Below are positions 34,453 through 42,288 of a stretch of DNA of 64,000 nucleotides, piece by piece. This DNA is from Maritalea mediterranea (GTDB taxonomy: Bacteria; Pseudomonadota; Alphaproteobacteria; Rhizobiales; Devosiaceae). Position numbers and translations under genes: made by a program. The first letter of the stretch is position 1. Each line of letters opens with the position of its first letter. The notes beneath the pieces were generated by a model that saw only the letters and a list, made by a program, of their open reading frames with translations, was not told the origin of the DNA and ran no database searches. The stretch spans positions 186,001-250,000 of the forward strand of contig NZ_JAKGTI010000002.1 in assembly GCF_021568695.1 (NCBI RefSeq). Direction: 5' to 3'.

Positions 34453-35468
34453 CCGATCCTTTTGCCGTCGATCTCTCCCCCAAGGACGAGAAGAAAAAGC
34501 CCGAACAAGACGAGCTTGGCCCGCTTGCCTTTGAGGTCGATCAGGCCATCAATGTCAGCACTGAGATTGAGCCGGAAGCAGACCTCGCCACCGCGCCAAA
34601 GCGCTCCTTTTGGCCGCGCCTGTTCTGGGGCAGCCTTACCTTGCTGGTCACCCTCGGCATCGGCCTGGCGCTCGAGCGACTGGTGCGTGATCTGTTCAGC
34701 GCCTATCCGGCCCTCGGCTATGTCGGCCTTGGCCTCGTGGCGCTGATGGTGGTCGCCTTATTGGCCCTCATCATCCGCGAGTTTCTCGGCCTCCGCCGCC
34801 TTAAAACCCTTGCCAAGCTGAAACATGAGGCCAGCGCCGCCCACACTGGCAAAAACCTGCCCGAGGCGCAAAAGGCAGTGCAGCAGCTCCGCACCATTTA
34901 TGAGGGCAACCCGGCCATGGCCCGGCAACTGGCCGATTTTGACCGCCACGCCAAAGACATTCTGGATGGCGACCAATTGCTGGAATTTGCCGAACGCACC
35001 CTGCTCGTCCCGCTCGATGAAAAGGCCAAAGCCATCATCGCCAATTCGGCCCAGCGCATATCGCTGGTCACCGCGGTCAGCCCCCGCGCCTTTTTTGACA
35101 TTATGTTCGTGCTCTATGAGGCCGCGCGCCTCACGCGCCGCATTGCCCAGCTGTATGGCGCCCGGCCTTCCTTTTTCGGCTTTATTGAAATGTCGAAATC
35201 GGTCATGGCCCATCTGGCGCTCACCGGCGGCATTGCCTTGGGCGACAGCGTGGTGCAGCAACTGCTGGGCCACGGCCTCGCCGCCCGCCTGTCCGCAAAG
35301 CTGGGCGAAGGGGTGATCAATGGCTTGATGACCGTGCGCGTCGGCATTGCCGCCATCGCGGTGATCCGCCCGCTGCCCTATATGCTGAAAAAAGGCCCCG
35401 CGGTCAGCGATTTCCTCCCCGCCCTCACCAAGCTGGCCAAAGAGCAGGATCAGACCAAAGGCCAATAG
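34449..35468 (+). CDS. YcjF-like inner-membrane protein (TIGR01620)
   Basis: A 339-residue protein. A disordered acidic N-terminus is followed by two membrane helices (about residues 58-78 and 92-115). A charged helical domain comes next, and the C-terminal part has the conserved AARLTRRIAQLYGARP and GEGVINGLMTVRVGIAAI. This matches the TIGR01620/YcjF family, partner of YcjX. The start codon overlaps the ycjX stop (ATGA), so the two are translationally coupled. Confidence 0.88.
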   Translation: MTDPFAVDLSPKDEKKKPEQDELGPLAFEVDQAINVSTEIEPEADLATAPKRSFWPRLFWGSLTLLVTLGIGLALERLVRDLFSAYPALGYVGLGLVALMVVALLALIIREFLGLRRLKTLAKLKHEASAAHTGKNLPEAQKAVQQLRTIYEGNPAMARQLADFDRHAKDILDGDQLLEFAERTLLVPLDEKAKAIIANSAQRISLVTAVSPRAFFDIMFVLYEAARLTRRIAQLYGARPSFFGFIEMSKSVMAHLALTGGIALGDSVVQQLLGHGLAARLSAKLGEGVINGLMTVRVGIAAIAVIRPLPYMLKKGPAVSDFLPALTKLAKEQDQTKGQ

Positions 35469-35532
35469 GCGCAGAACCCTTTTGCCCGCTTTTGCGCTTG
35501 ACTGGTTGGACCAGTGCGCCTACTCCAAATCA

Positions 35533-36738
35533 ATGAGCATCTTTGTCAAGCATCGCGCCTTCCTGCGCTCGCCCTATTTTATGCTGATCCTCATGGCCAT
35601 CGCCATGCAGCTCAGCTTTGCCTCCTGGCAAAATTTCCTCAACAATTTCGCCCACGACAGGGCCGCCTTCACCGGCGCCGATATGGGCCTGTTGCAATCC
35701 ATTCGGGAAATTCCGGGCTTCCTCGCCTTCACCGCGGTGTTTGTGTTGCTCCTTTTGCGCGAACAAACCTTTGCCCTGATCTCGCTGGCCCTTCTGGGCC
35801 TGGGCGTTGCCGTCACCGGCTATTTCCCCAGCCTCACGGGCCTGTTGATCACCACCTTCATCATGTCCGTCGGCTTTCATTATTATGAGACCATGAACCA
35901 GTCTTTGCAGCTGCAATGGCTGCCCAAAGAAACCGCCCCGCGCCAATTGGGCGTTATTCTCGCGGTCGGTTCGTTCGGGCAATTGATGGTGTTTGGCCTG
36001 ATCATCTGGCTCTATCAATGGGCCGAACTGCCATATACGACCCTGTTCGCCATTTTTGGCGGCCTCACGCTGGCGCTGGTGGCCTTTATGGTGTTCTGGT
36101 TCCCGCAATTTAAGGAAGAAGTGCCGCAGATCAACAAGATCGTGCTGCGCAAACGCTATTGGCTTTATTACGCGCTCACCTTCATGTCCGGCGCCCGCCG
36201 CCAAATCTTTGTGGTGTTTGCCGCCTGGATGATGGTGGAAAAATTCGGCTTTGAGGTACACGAGGTCTCCATCCTCTTCCTCATCAATGTGGCGTTCAAC
36301 ATGTATTTCGCCCCCAAAATCGGCGCGGCCATCATCCGCTTTGGCGAACGCACCGCCCTCACCATTGAATATATCGGCCTGATTTTGGTGTTCACCGCCT
36401 ATGCGTTCGTGAATGACCCGATCCTTGGCGCCAGCCTTTATGTGATCGACCATTTCTTCTTCGCACTGGCCATTGCGCTGAAAACCTATTTCCAAAAAAT
36501 CGCCGACCCCCGCGACATGGCCCCCACCGCCTCCGTCGCCTTCACCATCAACCACATCGCCGCCGTGGTCATCCCGGTCGTCTTCGGCCTCATCTGGATC
36601 ACCAACCCAGCAGCGGTGTTCCTCGCTGGCGCAGGCTTTGCGTTTATCTCGCTTTTGCTGGCCCGGCTCATCCCGCGTCATCCGATGGAAGGGCATGAGA
36701 CGGTTTTGGGAAAGAAGGCAGTTGTTGTGGGGGAGTAG
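35533..36738 (+). CDS. MFS transporter
   Basis: A 401-residue protein with about 12 hydrophobic segments, the major facilitator layout. No substrate-specific motif was recognised. The start at 35533 (MSIFVKHR) is preferred over an upstream TTG at 35482 that would add a non-hydrophobic leader. It begins 64 bp after the YcjF-like gene and may be read with it. A 66-bp stretch of this gene (36535-36600) has a 94% identical copy at 37187-37252, outside any gene. Confidence 0.88.
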   Translation: MSIFVKHRAFLRSPYFMLILMAIAMQLSFASWQNFLNNFAHDRAAFTGADMGLLQSIREIPGFLAFTAVFVLLLLREQTFALISLALLGLGVAVTGYFPSLTGLLITTFIMSVGFHYYETMNQSLQLQWLPKETAPRQLGVILAVGSFGQLMVFGLIIWLYQWAELPYTTLFAIFGGLTLALVAFMVFWFPQFKEEVPQINKIVLRKRYWLYYALTFMSGARRQIFVVFAAWMMVEKFGFEVHEVSILFLINVAFNMYFAPKIGAAIIRFGERTALTIEYIGLILVFTAYAFVNDPILGASLYVIDHFFFALAIALKTYFQKIADPRDMAPTASVAFTINHIAAVVIPVVFGLIWITNPAAVFLAGAGFAFISLLLARLIPRHPMEGHETVLGKKAVVVGE

Positions 36739-36840
36739 AGACGAGCTGAGTCTTCATAGCCCCTGTCTTCGATTTGGAGACTAAAACTCAAATTACAATT
36801 TCTAGCGGAGATTTAATTACTTCATTTGCTAGATTTCGGT

Positions 36841-37098
36841 TCAGAGAAAAAACACAATACAAAAACCAATGCCAACACAAAAGAACGCGAGATAGTCAGC
36901 CTTAGCTCTCTTTTTTGAGTACTCTTCCTCCTTACCCAACTCCTCATCAGCCCTACTTTGATCGAAGAATATCTTTGTAAAGGGATATCTGTACTTATAC
37001 ATATTTGTCCAATATCTATCGAAAAAGATAAGATATACAAACGGGACGAACACCAAAAAGGCCCCGATTATCAAGACAATATCTCTGATACCAAGCAA
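36841..37098 (-). CDS. AT-rich small membrane protein
   Basis: An 85-residue protein with a hydrophobic N-terminal segment (about residues 6-25), a Lys/Glu-rich middle and a hydrophobic C-terminus (about 67-85). Only a TTG start is available, preceded by AGGTGA. Codon use is AT-rich like the orphan at 32308. No family recognised; it may be a remnant. Confidence 0.45.
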   Translation of the reverse strand: MLGIRDIVLIIGAFLVFVPFVYLIFFDRYWTNMYKYRYPFTKIFFDQSRADEELGKEEEYSKKRAKADYLAFFCVGIGFCIVFFL

Positions 37099-37186
37099 GA
37101 AATCACCTAATTATACCGCCAAAATATAGGATTAGATATTAGCAACCATAAGTTTCAGACACAACCAAAACTACCAGTTCCGGCAA

Positions 37187-37252
37187 GTCGCCTCCACCAT
37201 CAACCACATCGCCGCCGTGGTCATCCCTGTCGTGTTCGGCCTCATCTGGATT
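37187..37252 (+). pseudogene. 66-bp fragment of an MFS transporter gene
   Basis: Aligns with 36535-36600 of the neighbouring MFS gene with 4 differences. In the reading frame of the gene two of the differences are synonymous third-position changes (CCG/CCT, GTC/GTG). It stops exactly where the palindrome at 37247 begins (shared TGGAT). It is a non-functional remnant, either of a tandem paralogue or of a captured fragment. Confidence 0.75.
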
Positions 37253-37272
37253 CCCGCCTTCGCGGGAATGAC
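37247..37272 (-). repeat. Palindromic element, short-arm variant
   Basis: TGGAT-TCCCGC-CTTC-GCGGGA-ATGAC, i.e. GTCAT...ATCCA on the minus strand with a 6-bp core stem. It abuts the MFS fragment. Confidence 0.8.
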
Positions 37273-37394
37273 GGTGGTGGGTGGCGTGGGGGCTGAGGAA
37301 AGCAATTGGTGCGCATGGCCGTTGCGACGATAGTGCCTTACAGGCAGTGTTAGTGGTTGCGGGGTTAGTGGTTGCGGGCCCCCTTACCCTCCCC

Positions 37395-37423
37395 GTCATC
37401 CTCGGGCTTGACCCGGGGATCCA
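37395..37423 (+). repeat. Palindromic element on left side of GIY-YIG gene
   Basis: GTCA, TCCTCGGG, CTTGA, CCCGGGGA, TCCA (one G-T pair). It ends 19 bp before the GIY-YIG start codon. Confidence 0.85.
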
Positions 37424-37442
37424 GTTAAGCGCAAATCAAGGC

Positions 37443-37730
37443 ATGAGCGCGTTTGTGTACATCATGGCCAGCCAGAGAAACGGCACATTATATGTGGGCG
37501 TGACCAATGATCTGGTGCGGCGCGTGTGGGAGCATCGCCAAGGTCAAGTGGATGGCTTCACAAAGCAGCATGGTGTGAAAATGCTCGTCCACTACGAGCA
37601 ACACGACAATTTCGAAAGCGCCATCACCCGTGAGAAGGCGCTGAAGAAGTGGAACCGCAAGTGGAAGTTGAACCTCATTGAAAAAGGCAATCCGAATTGG
37701 AATGACCTTTATGATGAGGTGTGCCGATAG
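37443..37730 (+). CDS. GIY-YIG nuclease (YhbQ/UPF0213-like)
   Basis: A 95-residue single-domain protein. FVYIMASQRNGTLYVGVTND (residues 4-23) is the GIY-YIG core, here YIM...YVG. Conserved Arg in LVRRVWEHR and Glu in ITREKALKKW (about residue 66) correspond to the catalytic Arg and metal-binding Glu of the fold. It starts at ATG 37443; upstream in-frame codons run through the palindrome and are not needed. The gene sits between two palindromes in opposite orientation (ending 19 bp before, starting 7 bp after). It has the size of YhbQ-type nucleases, whose biological role is poorly known. A link to the palindromes is inference. Confidence 0.88.
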   Translation: MSAFVYIMASQRNGTLYVGVTNDLVRRVWEHRQGQVDGFTKQHGVKMLVHYEQHDNFESAITREKALKKWNRKWKLNLIEKGNPNWNDLYDEVCR

Positions 37731-37737
37731 TCCCATC

Positions 37738-37785
37738 TGGATTCCCGACATATTATGCTCACGCCGGATGGCTTGGCGGGAATGA
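37738..37785 (-). repeat. Palindromic element on right side of GIY-YIG gene, long loop
   Basis: TGGATTCCCG ... CGGGAATGAC: same ends as the element at 37247 but with about 28 bases in the loop. It begins 7 bp after the GIY-YIG stop and is in inverse orientation to the left element. Confidence 0.65.
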
Positions 37786-37822
37786 CGGCGGTGGATGCGG
37801 GCAGCCCGTTCCCCTCCCCGAC

Positions 37823-37851
37823 GTCACCCTCGGGCTTGACCCGAGGGTCCA
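37823..37851 (+). repeat. Palindromic element, family GTCA-arm-CTTGA-arm-TCCA
   Basis: GTCA, CCCTCGGG, CTTGA, CCCGAGGG, TCCA. Exact arms. Confidence 0.9.
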
Positions 37852-37984
37852 TGATGAGCTGGCCACGCAGGAAATGGGCGTATTCCCCCAAACTGTTGAA
37901 TACTGCTTGTGTAGAGATGCGGACCGGAAAGCGAAGCGGACGTTAGCGCATCTCGCGCACCTTGCGGCAAGTGGAACGGCGTCA

Positions 37985-38013
37985 TGGATACTCGGGTCAA
38001 GCCCGAGTATGAC
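37985..38013 (-). repeat. Palindromic element, reverse orientation
   Basis: Minus strand: GTCA, TACTCGGG, CTTGA, CCCGAGTA, TCCA. Exact arms. Confidence 0.9.
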
Positions 38014-38397
38014 GACTGATGTGTGGTCGCAAAATGTACAATAAAACAACTTTAGGTTGACAATTGAAATCACACACAAACTTTCATTTCCGCAACCAAT
38101 TGCAATCAACCCACTGAAAAACCGAAATAACTTCACCCACCAAAACCACCCCACCCACCACAATCCGTCACCCCGCCTCACAAACTTATCCCCGCCCCCA
38201 AAACCCGTGGTAAAATGCTGCCATCTTCTGCCCCACGCGGTTGTCGACGGACAACGGGGTATATCTGTTTCCCTGTCGCGCAGTCGGCAGGATGCCGCGC
38301 ATCGGCGCAAGCAATGCGATCGCATTCACCCCTGTGCCGGGCCAGCCTGTCCGGCGAGAGGACAGCAAATGCGACCGTAGCGCCCGCTATCGGCCCT
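38014..38397. other. Gene-free stretch
   Basis: No credible gene; open frames here are short, mutually overlapping on both strands and without ribosome sites. Together with the flanking repeats the whole interval from 37786 to 39569 lacks genes. Confidence 0.6.
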
Positions 38398-38910
38398 CTA
38401 ATTGGCGGGGGTGTCGGGGTAGTGAGCGCAGCGAACGACGGCGTCGCGTAAAAATGCCGGGGGTGCCCAGCAGCCACGCGGCGTGAGCGCGTAAACTGCG
38501 AGCGAAGCGACCGCTATCGGCCCCTCAATATGGCGGGGGTGCCGGGGACGGGAGCCAGCCTGCGCGGCGTGAGCGCTGCAAAAGAGCGACCGGTGGCGGC
38601 AAGAAACAGACGAATGAAGAAGCGGTTGGTGGGCCGGACGCGGCGCACCGCGTCTTTGATTTGATTGCGCCCGACACCGAGGGCGGGCCACCCGGTGCAA
38701 CGCACCGGGGCGGTCGGGACTATTGGGTAAGCACCCCACATAATCAGACCAAGGTGCGAAAAACGCCGCTGGCGCGAGACGTGAACGGTCTCAATTCTCT
38801 GCGCAACCACGAGCCCCGAAACGTCTCGTGCCCCGCAAACCTTGTCCCCTGAATGCGTGCCGCATGTCAGGCGCTTTGGTGTGTCTGCGCGAATGTGAAC
38901 GGAAGCGGAA

Positions 38911-38936
38911 TTGATCCCGGCTCAAGGCCGGGATGG
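38911..38936. repeat. Palindrome, variant type (GATCCCGG...)
   Basis: TTGATCCCGGC-TCAA-GGCCGGGATGG, nearly identical to 31003-31024 and its flanks. Confidence 0.75.
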
Positions 38937-39092
38937 TCGAGGGGGATGTGATGGAGCACTTGATCCACCGCCCAGAAAACGCCGGTGAGGCGCACCAATC
39001 GGCGGGGATGTCGGGGTAGTGAGCGTAGCGAACGACGGCGACACGTAACAATGCCAAGCATGTTTTGGCAAAGCACCAACCACCCTCACCGC

Positions 39093-39121
39093 GTCATTGC
39101 AAGACTTGATCTTGCAATCCA
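39093..39121 (+). repeat. Palindromic element, family GTCA-arm-CTTGA-arm-TCCA
   Basis: GTCA, TTGCAAGA, CTTGA, TCTTGCAA, TCCA; identical to 28984-29012. Confidence 0.9.
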
Positions 39122-39190
39122 TTTGAGTAGTCGGCTTGTAGGAGCGCAGGTGAATAAACCGCCGCCACCTCAGCAAGCGGACAAGTGAAA

Positions 39191-39219
39191 TGGACCCCAA
39201 GATCAAGTCTTGGGGTGAC
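39191..39219 (-). repeat. Palindromic element, reverse orientation
   Basis: Minus strand: GTCA, CCCCAAGA, CTTGA, TCTTGGGG, TCCA. Exact arms. Confidence 0.9.
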
Positions 39220-39569
39220 GGCGGTGTGTGTGGCTGGTGTCGCGGAAAGCATTGGCGCGTGGCACCAATCGGCGGGGGTGCCGGGGACGGGAGCGCAGCG
39301 ACCGGTGGCGGCAAGAAAAATGGCGGGGTTTCGGGGTAGTGAGCGGTGGCGGCGCGTAGTAATGCCGGGGGTGCCGGGCCAGCCTGCGCGGCGCGGGCGC
39401 TAAAAAAGAGACACCGGTGGCGGCGCATAAAAAATGCCCCACAAGCGCAAACGCCGGGGGGGCACCTAAACAAGGCTTGGGCGGCCAGCCCGGCGCACTT
39501 TTGCGCCGCGCCGTCGCAGGTTAGCTGGCCGGTGCGAGGCACCGACCAGCGCTCAACCGTGAGACAAAC

Positions 39570-39901
39570 TCATGCAACCTCGGCGTCGGGCTTTGCGCTC
39601 GGCGCCAGAGACACTTTTAATCCATCGAGCTCTTCGCTCATCAGAATTTGACAGGAAAGGCGCGAATTGTCCTCAACATCAGGCACCATGTCGAGCATGT
39701 CCTCCTCCTCGTCCGAGGCGGCGTGGAGTTTGTCCTGCCAGTCGGGATCAACAAACACATGGCAAGTTGCACACGCACATGCGCCACCGCATTCGGCTTT
39801 GATGGGCAAGCCCCAATCGCGGATCACTTCCATGACGCGCCAGCCTTCCAGCGCTTCCAGCTCATGTTCCTTGCCATTATGATCGGTGACGTAAATATGC
39901 A

Positions 39902-39902
<1 letters not shown>
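39570..39902 (-). CDS. Adrenodoxin-type [2Fe-2S] ferredoxin
   Basis: A 110-residue ferredoxin. The cluster ligands are Cys in AECGGACACATCHVFV (C-x5-C-x2-C, about residues 38-47) and in SRLSCQI (about 84). It starts within the stop region of the ferredoxin reductase gene (TAATG), so the two are translationally coupled. It is the last gene of the sulfur operon and likely passes electrons from the reductase to sulfite reductase CysI. Confidence 0.93.
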
Positions 39903-40930
<1,028 letters not shown>

Positions 40931-41007
40931 TTATTCACTCACTTCGTGTCTTATTCCAGGCGCTGGACCGCCTGCGGTTTAAAGGGTGCTGGACCACCCC
41001 AAAAAGA

Positions 41008-42288
41008 TTATTTCACCCGCCGCAAGAAAGGGCGTGTGCCCGCGGGCACCTCAATGTCGCGGCCTGTGGGCTGCATAAACACTGAAACACCTGCAATGGC
41101 ATCGTTTTCTAGTGCGTTTCGCGTTGGTCCGTCAACAACCACCAGGCTGTCAAAGCCGCACCGGCGCAAAAACTGCACCTGGTCAGTCAATATGTCGCCC
41201 CGGGCGCGCAGTTCGCCCTCAAAGCCATATCGCTCACGCAACAGGCGGGCGGAAGAATATCCACGACCATCAGCGAATTTGGGAAACTCAACCGCAATCG
41301 CCGAAAAGCGGTTCGCATCGTCACCGACCTGGTGCACATCGTCACCCGGCTCCACAATCAGACCAATGGCCCCATTGCTGCTCAAAATCCGCTCCTTATG
41401 CTCAAGATACAGCGCAAACGGCACAAAGACATGATCAAGATCAATCAGCGCTTCATCTTCCGCAAGATCACGCCATTGATCTACAACAAATTGACCGTCC
41501 TTAAAAAGCGTCTTCATGCTCTGTCCCTTGGCCTGCGGCTTCGCGATTTTGCCGCTCACATCAAAATGAATTCCACATTCGGTTTTGTCGCGCCCGCGCC
41601 AGCGACCGGAGCGAGGGTCTTCCCCCTCCTTCACGATTGAGGTACACGGCGCACAACCGATAGACAAATAGCCCGCATTAAACAAGGGATGCGGCGGCAG
41701 ATTATGCTCGGCGCGATAGGCTTTCACATCCTCAAAATCCCAATAAGCCAACGGGTTGACCTTGATGCGTTCGTCGCTGGTCAACTCAAAATGCGGCAGC
41801 ACCCCGCGATCATTGGTTTGAAAGCGCTTACGCCCGGTCACCCAGCCACCATAACCCTTCAAGGCCGCTTCAAGCGGCTCGGTTTTGCGAATGTGGCAGC
41901 AGCTATCAGGATCGGTCTGCCAAAGGTCACCCTTCGGATCAAACCGCTCCAAATCGCTGGTGTCGGGCTCCAGAAACCGCACATTGGTCAGGCCAAGATG
42001 CTTTTTCATGGTCTCGACATATTCAAGCGTTTCGGGGAAATGCTTGCCGGTTTCTAAAAACAGGACTTCTTGATGCGGATTGATCTGCGCAACCATATGC
42101 AGCAGCACAGAAGAATCCGCGCCGAAAGAAGAGACCATCGCGATGGGGTGCGAGGTCAATTCTTCCAGCGCATGGCGCAACACGCTCAGCGCGTCACGCT
42201 CATCAAACATGCCGTTCAGCGCCACCAGCTCCAAGTCGCTGATGCGCTCTTTAGGCGTGAAAGCTTCGGCGGTGTTCACATTAGCCAT
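41008..42288 (-). CDS. cysH: APS reductase CysH fused to DUF934
   Basis: A 426-residue fusion. Residues 1-265 are an assimilatory adenylyl-sulfate reductase: FGADSSVLLHM (nucleotide loop), SCCHIRKTEPL and IGCAPCTS (the CC...CxxC [4Fe-4S] ligands of the APS-using type) and KTECGIHF (catalytic Cys). Residues about 290-415 are DUF934 (FADGRGYSSARLLRERYGF, RCGFDSLVV), normally a separate small protein next to cysI. The start at 42288 follows AAGGAGGCGCTTT and overlaps the cysI stop by 8 bp. It makes sulfite for CysI. Confidence 0.93.
   Translation of the reverse strand: MANVNTAEAFTPKERISDLELVALNGMFDERDALSVLRHALEELTSHPIAMVSSFGADSSVLLHMVAQINPHQEVLFLETGKHFPETLEYVETMKKHLGLTNVRFLEPDTSDLERFDPKGDLWQTDPDSCCHIRKTEPLEAALKGYGGWVTGRKRFQTNDRGVLPHFELTSDERIKVNPLAYWDFEDVKAYRAEHNLPPHPLFNAGYLSIGCAPCTSIVKEGEDPRSGRWRGRDKTECGIHFDVSGKIAKPQAKGQSMKTLFKDGQFVVDQWRDLAEDEALIDLDHVFVPFALYLEHKERILSSNGAIGLIVEPGDDVHQVGDDANRFSAIAVEFPKFADGRGYSSARLLRERYGFEGELRARGDILTDQVQFLRRCGFDSLVVVDGPTRNALENDAIAGVSVFMQPTGRDIEVPAGTRPFLRRVK

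Larger units (their letters stand above)
38398..39437. repeat. Dispersed copies of the GC-rich 52-bp repeat, inverse orientation
   Basis: Blocks such as GGCGGGGGTGCCGGGGACGG, GAGCGCAGCGA and CCGGTGGCGGCAAGAAA recur near 38403, 38529, 39001, 39267 and 39360. They are the reverse complement of the tandem repeat at 28.5 kb. Order and spacing are looser than there. Open frames across it are artefacts of the sequence bias. Palindromic elements at 38911, 39093 and 39191 are interspersed. Confidence 0.75.

Noticed and set aside
35530-36696. 388-codon open frame opposite the MFS transporter
   Set aside because: Shadow frame; its product is a His/Glu/Gly-rich string without domains, while the sense frame is a clear 12-helix transporter.
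28911-39219. Palindromes as ordinary terminators
   Set aside because: None is followed by a T tract, several stand far from any gene end, and their fixed ends and loop mark them as one repeat family.
38057-39651. Many open frames of 60-200 codons in the gene-free interval
   Set aside because: They overlap each other on both strands across dispersed repeats and palindromes and have unusual amino-acid makeup; none has a credible start.
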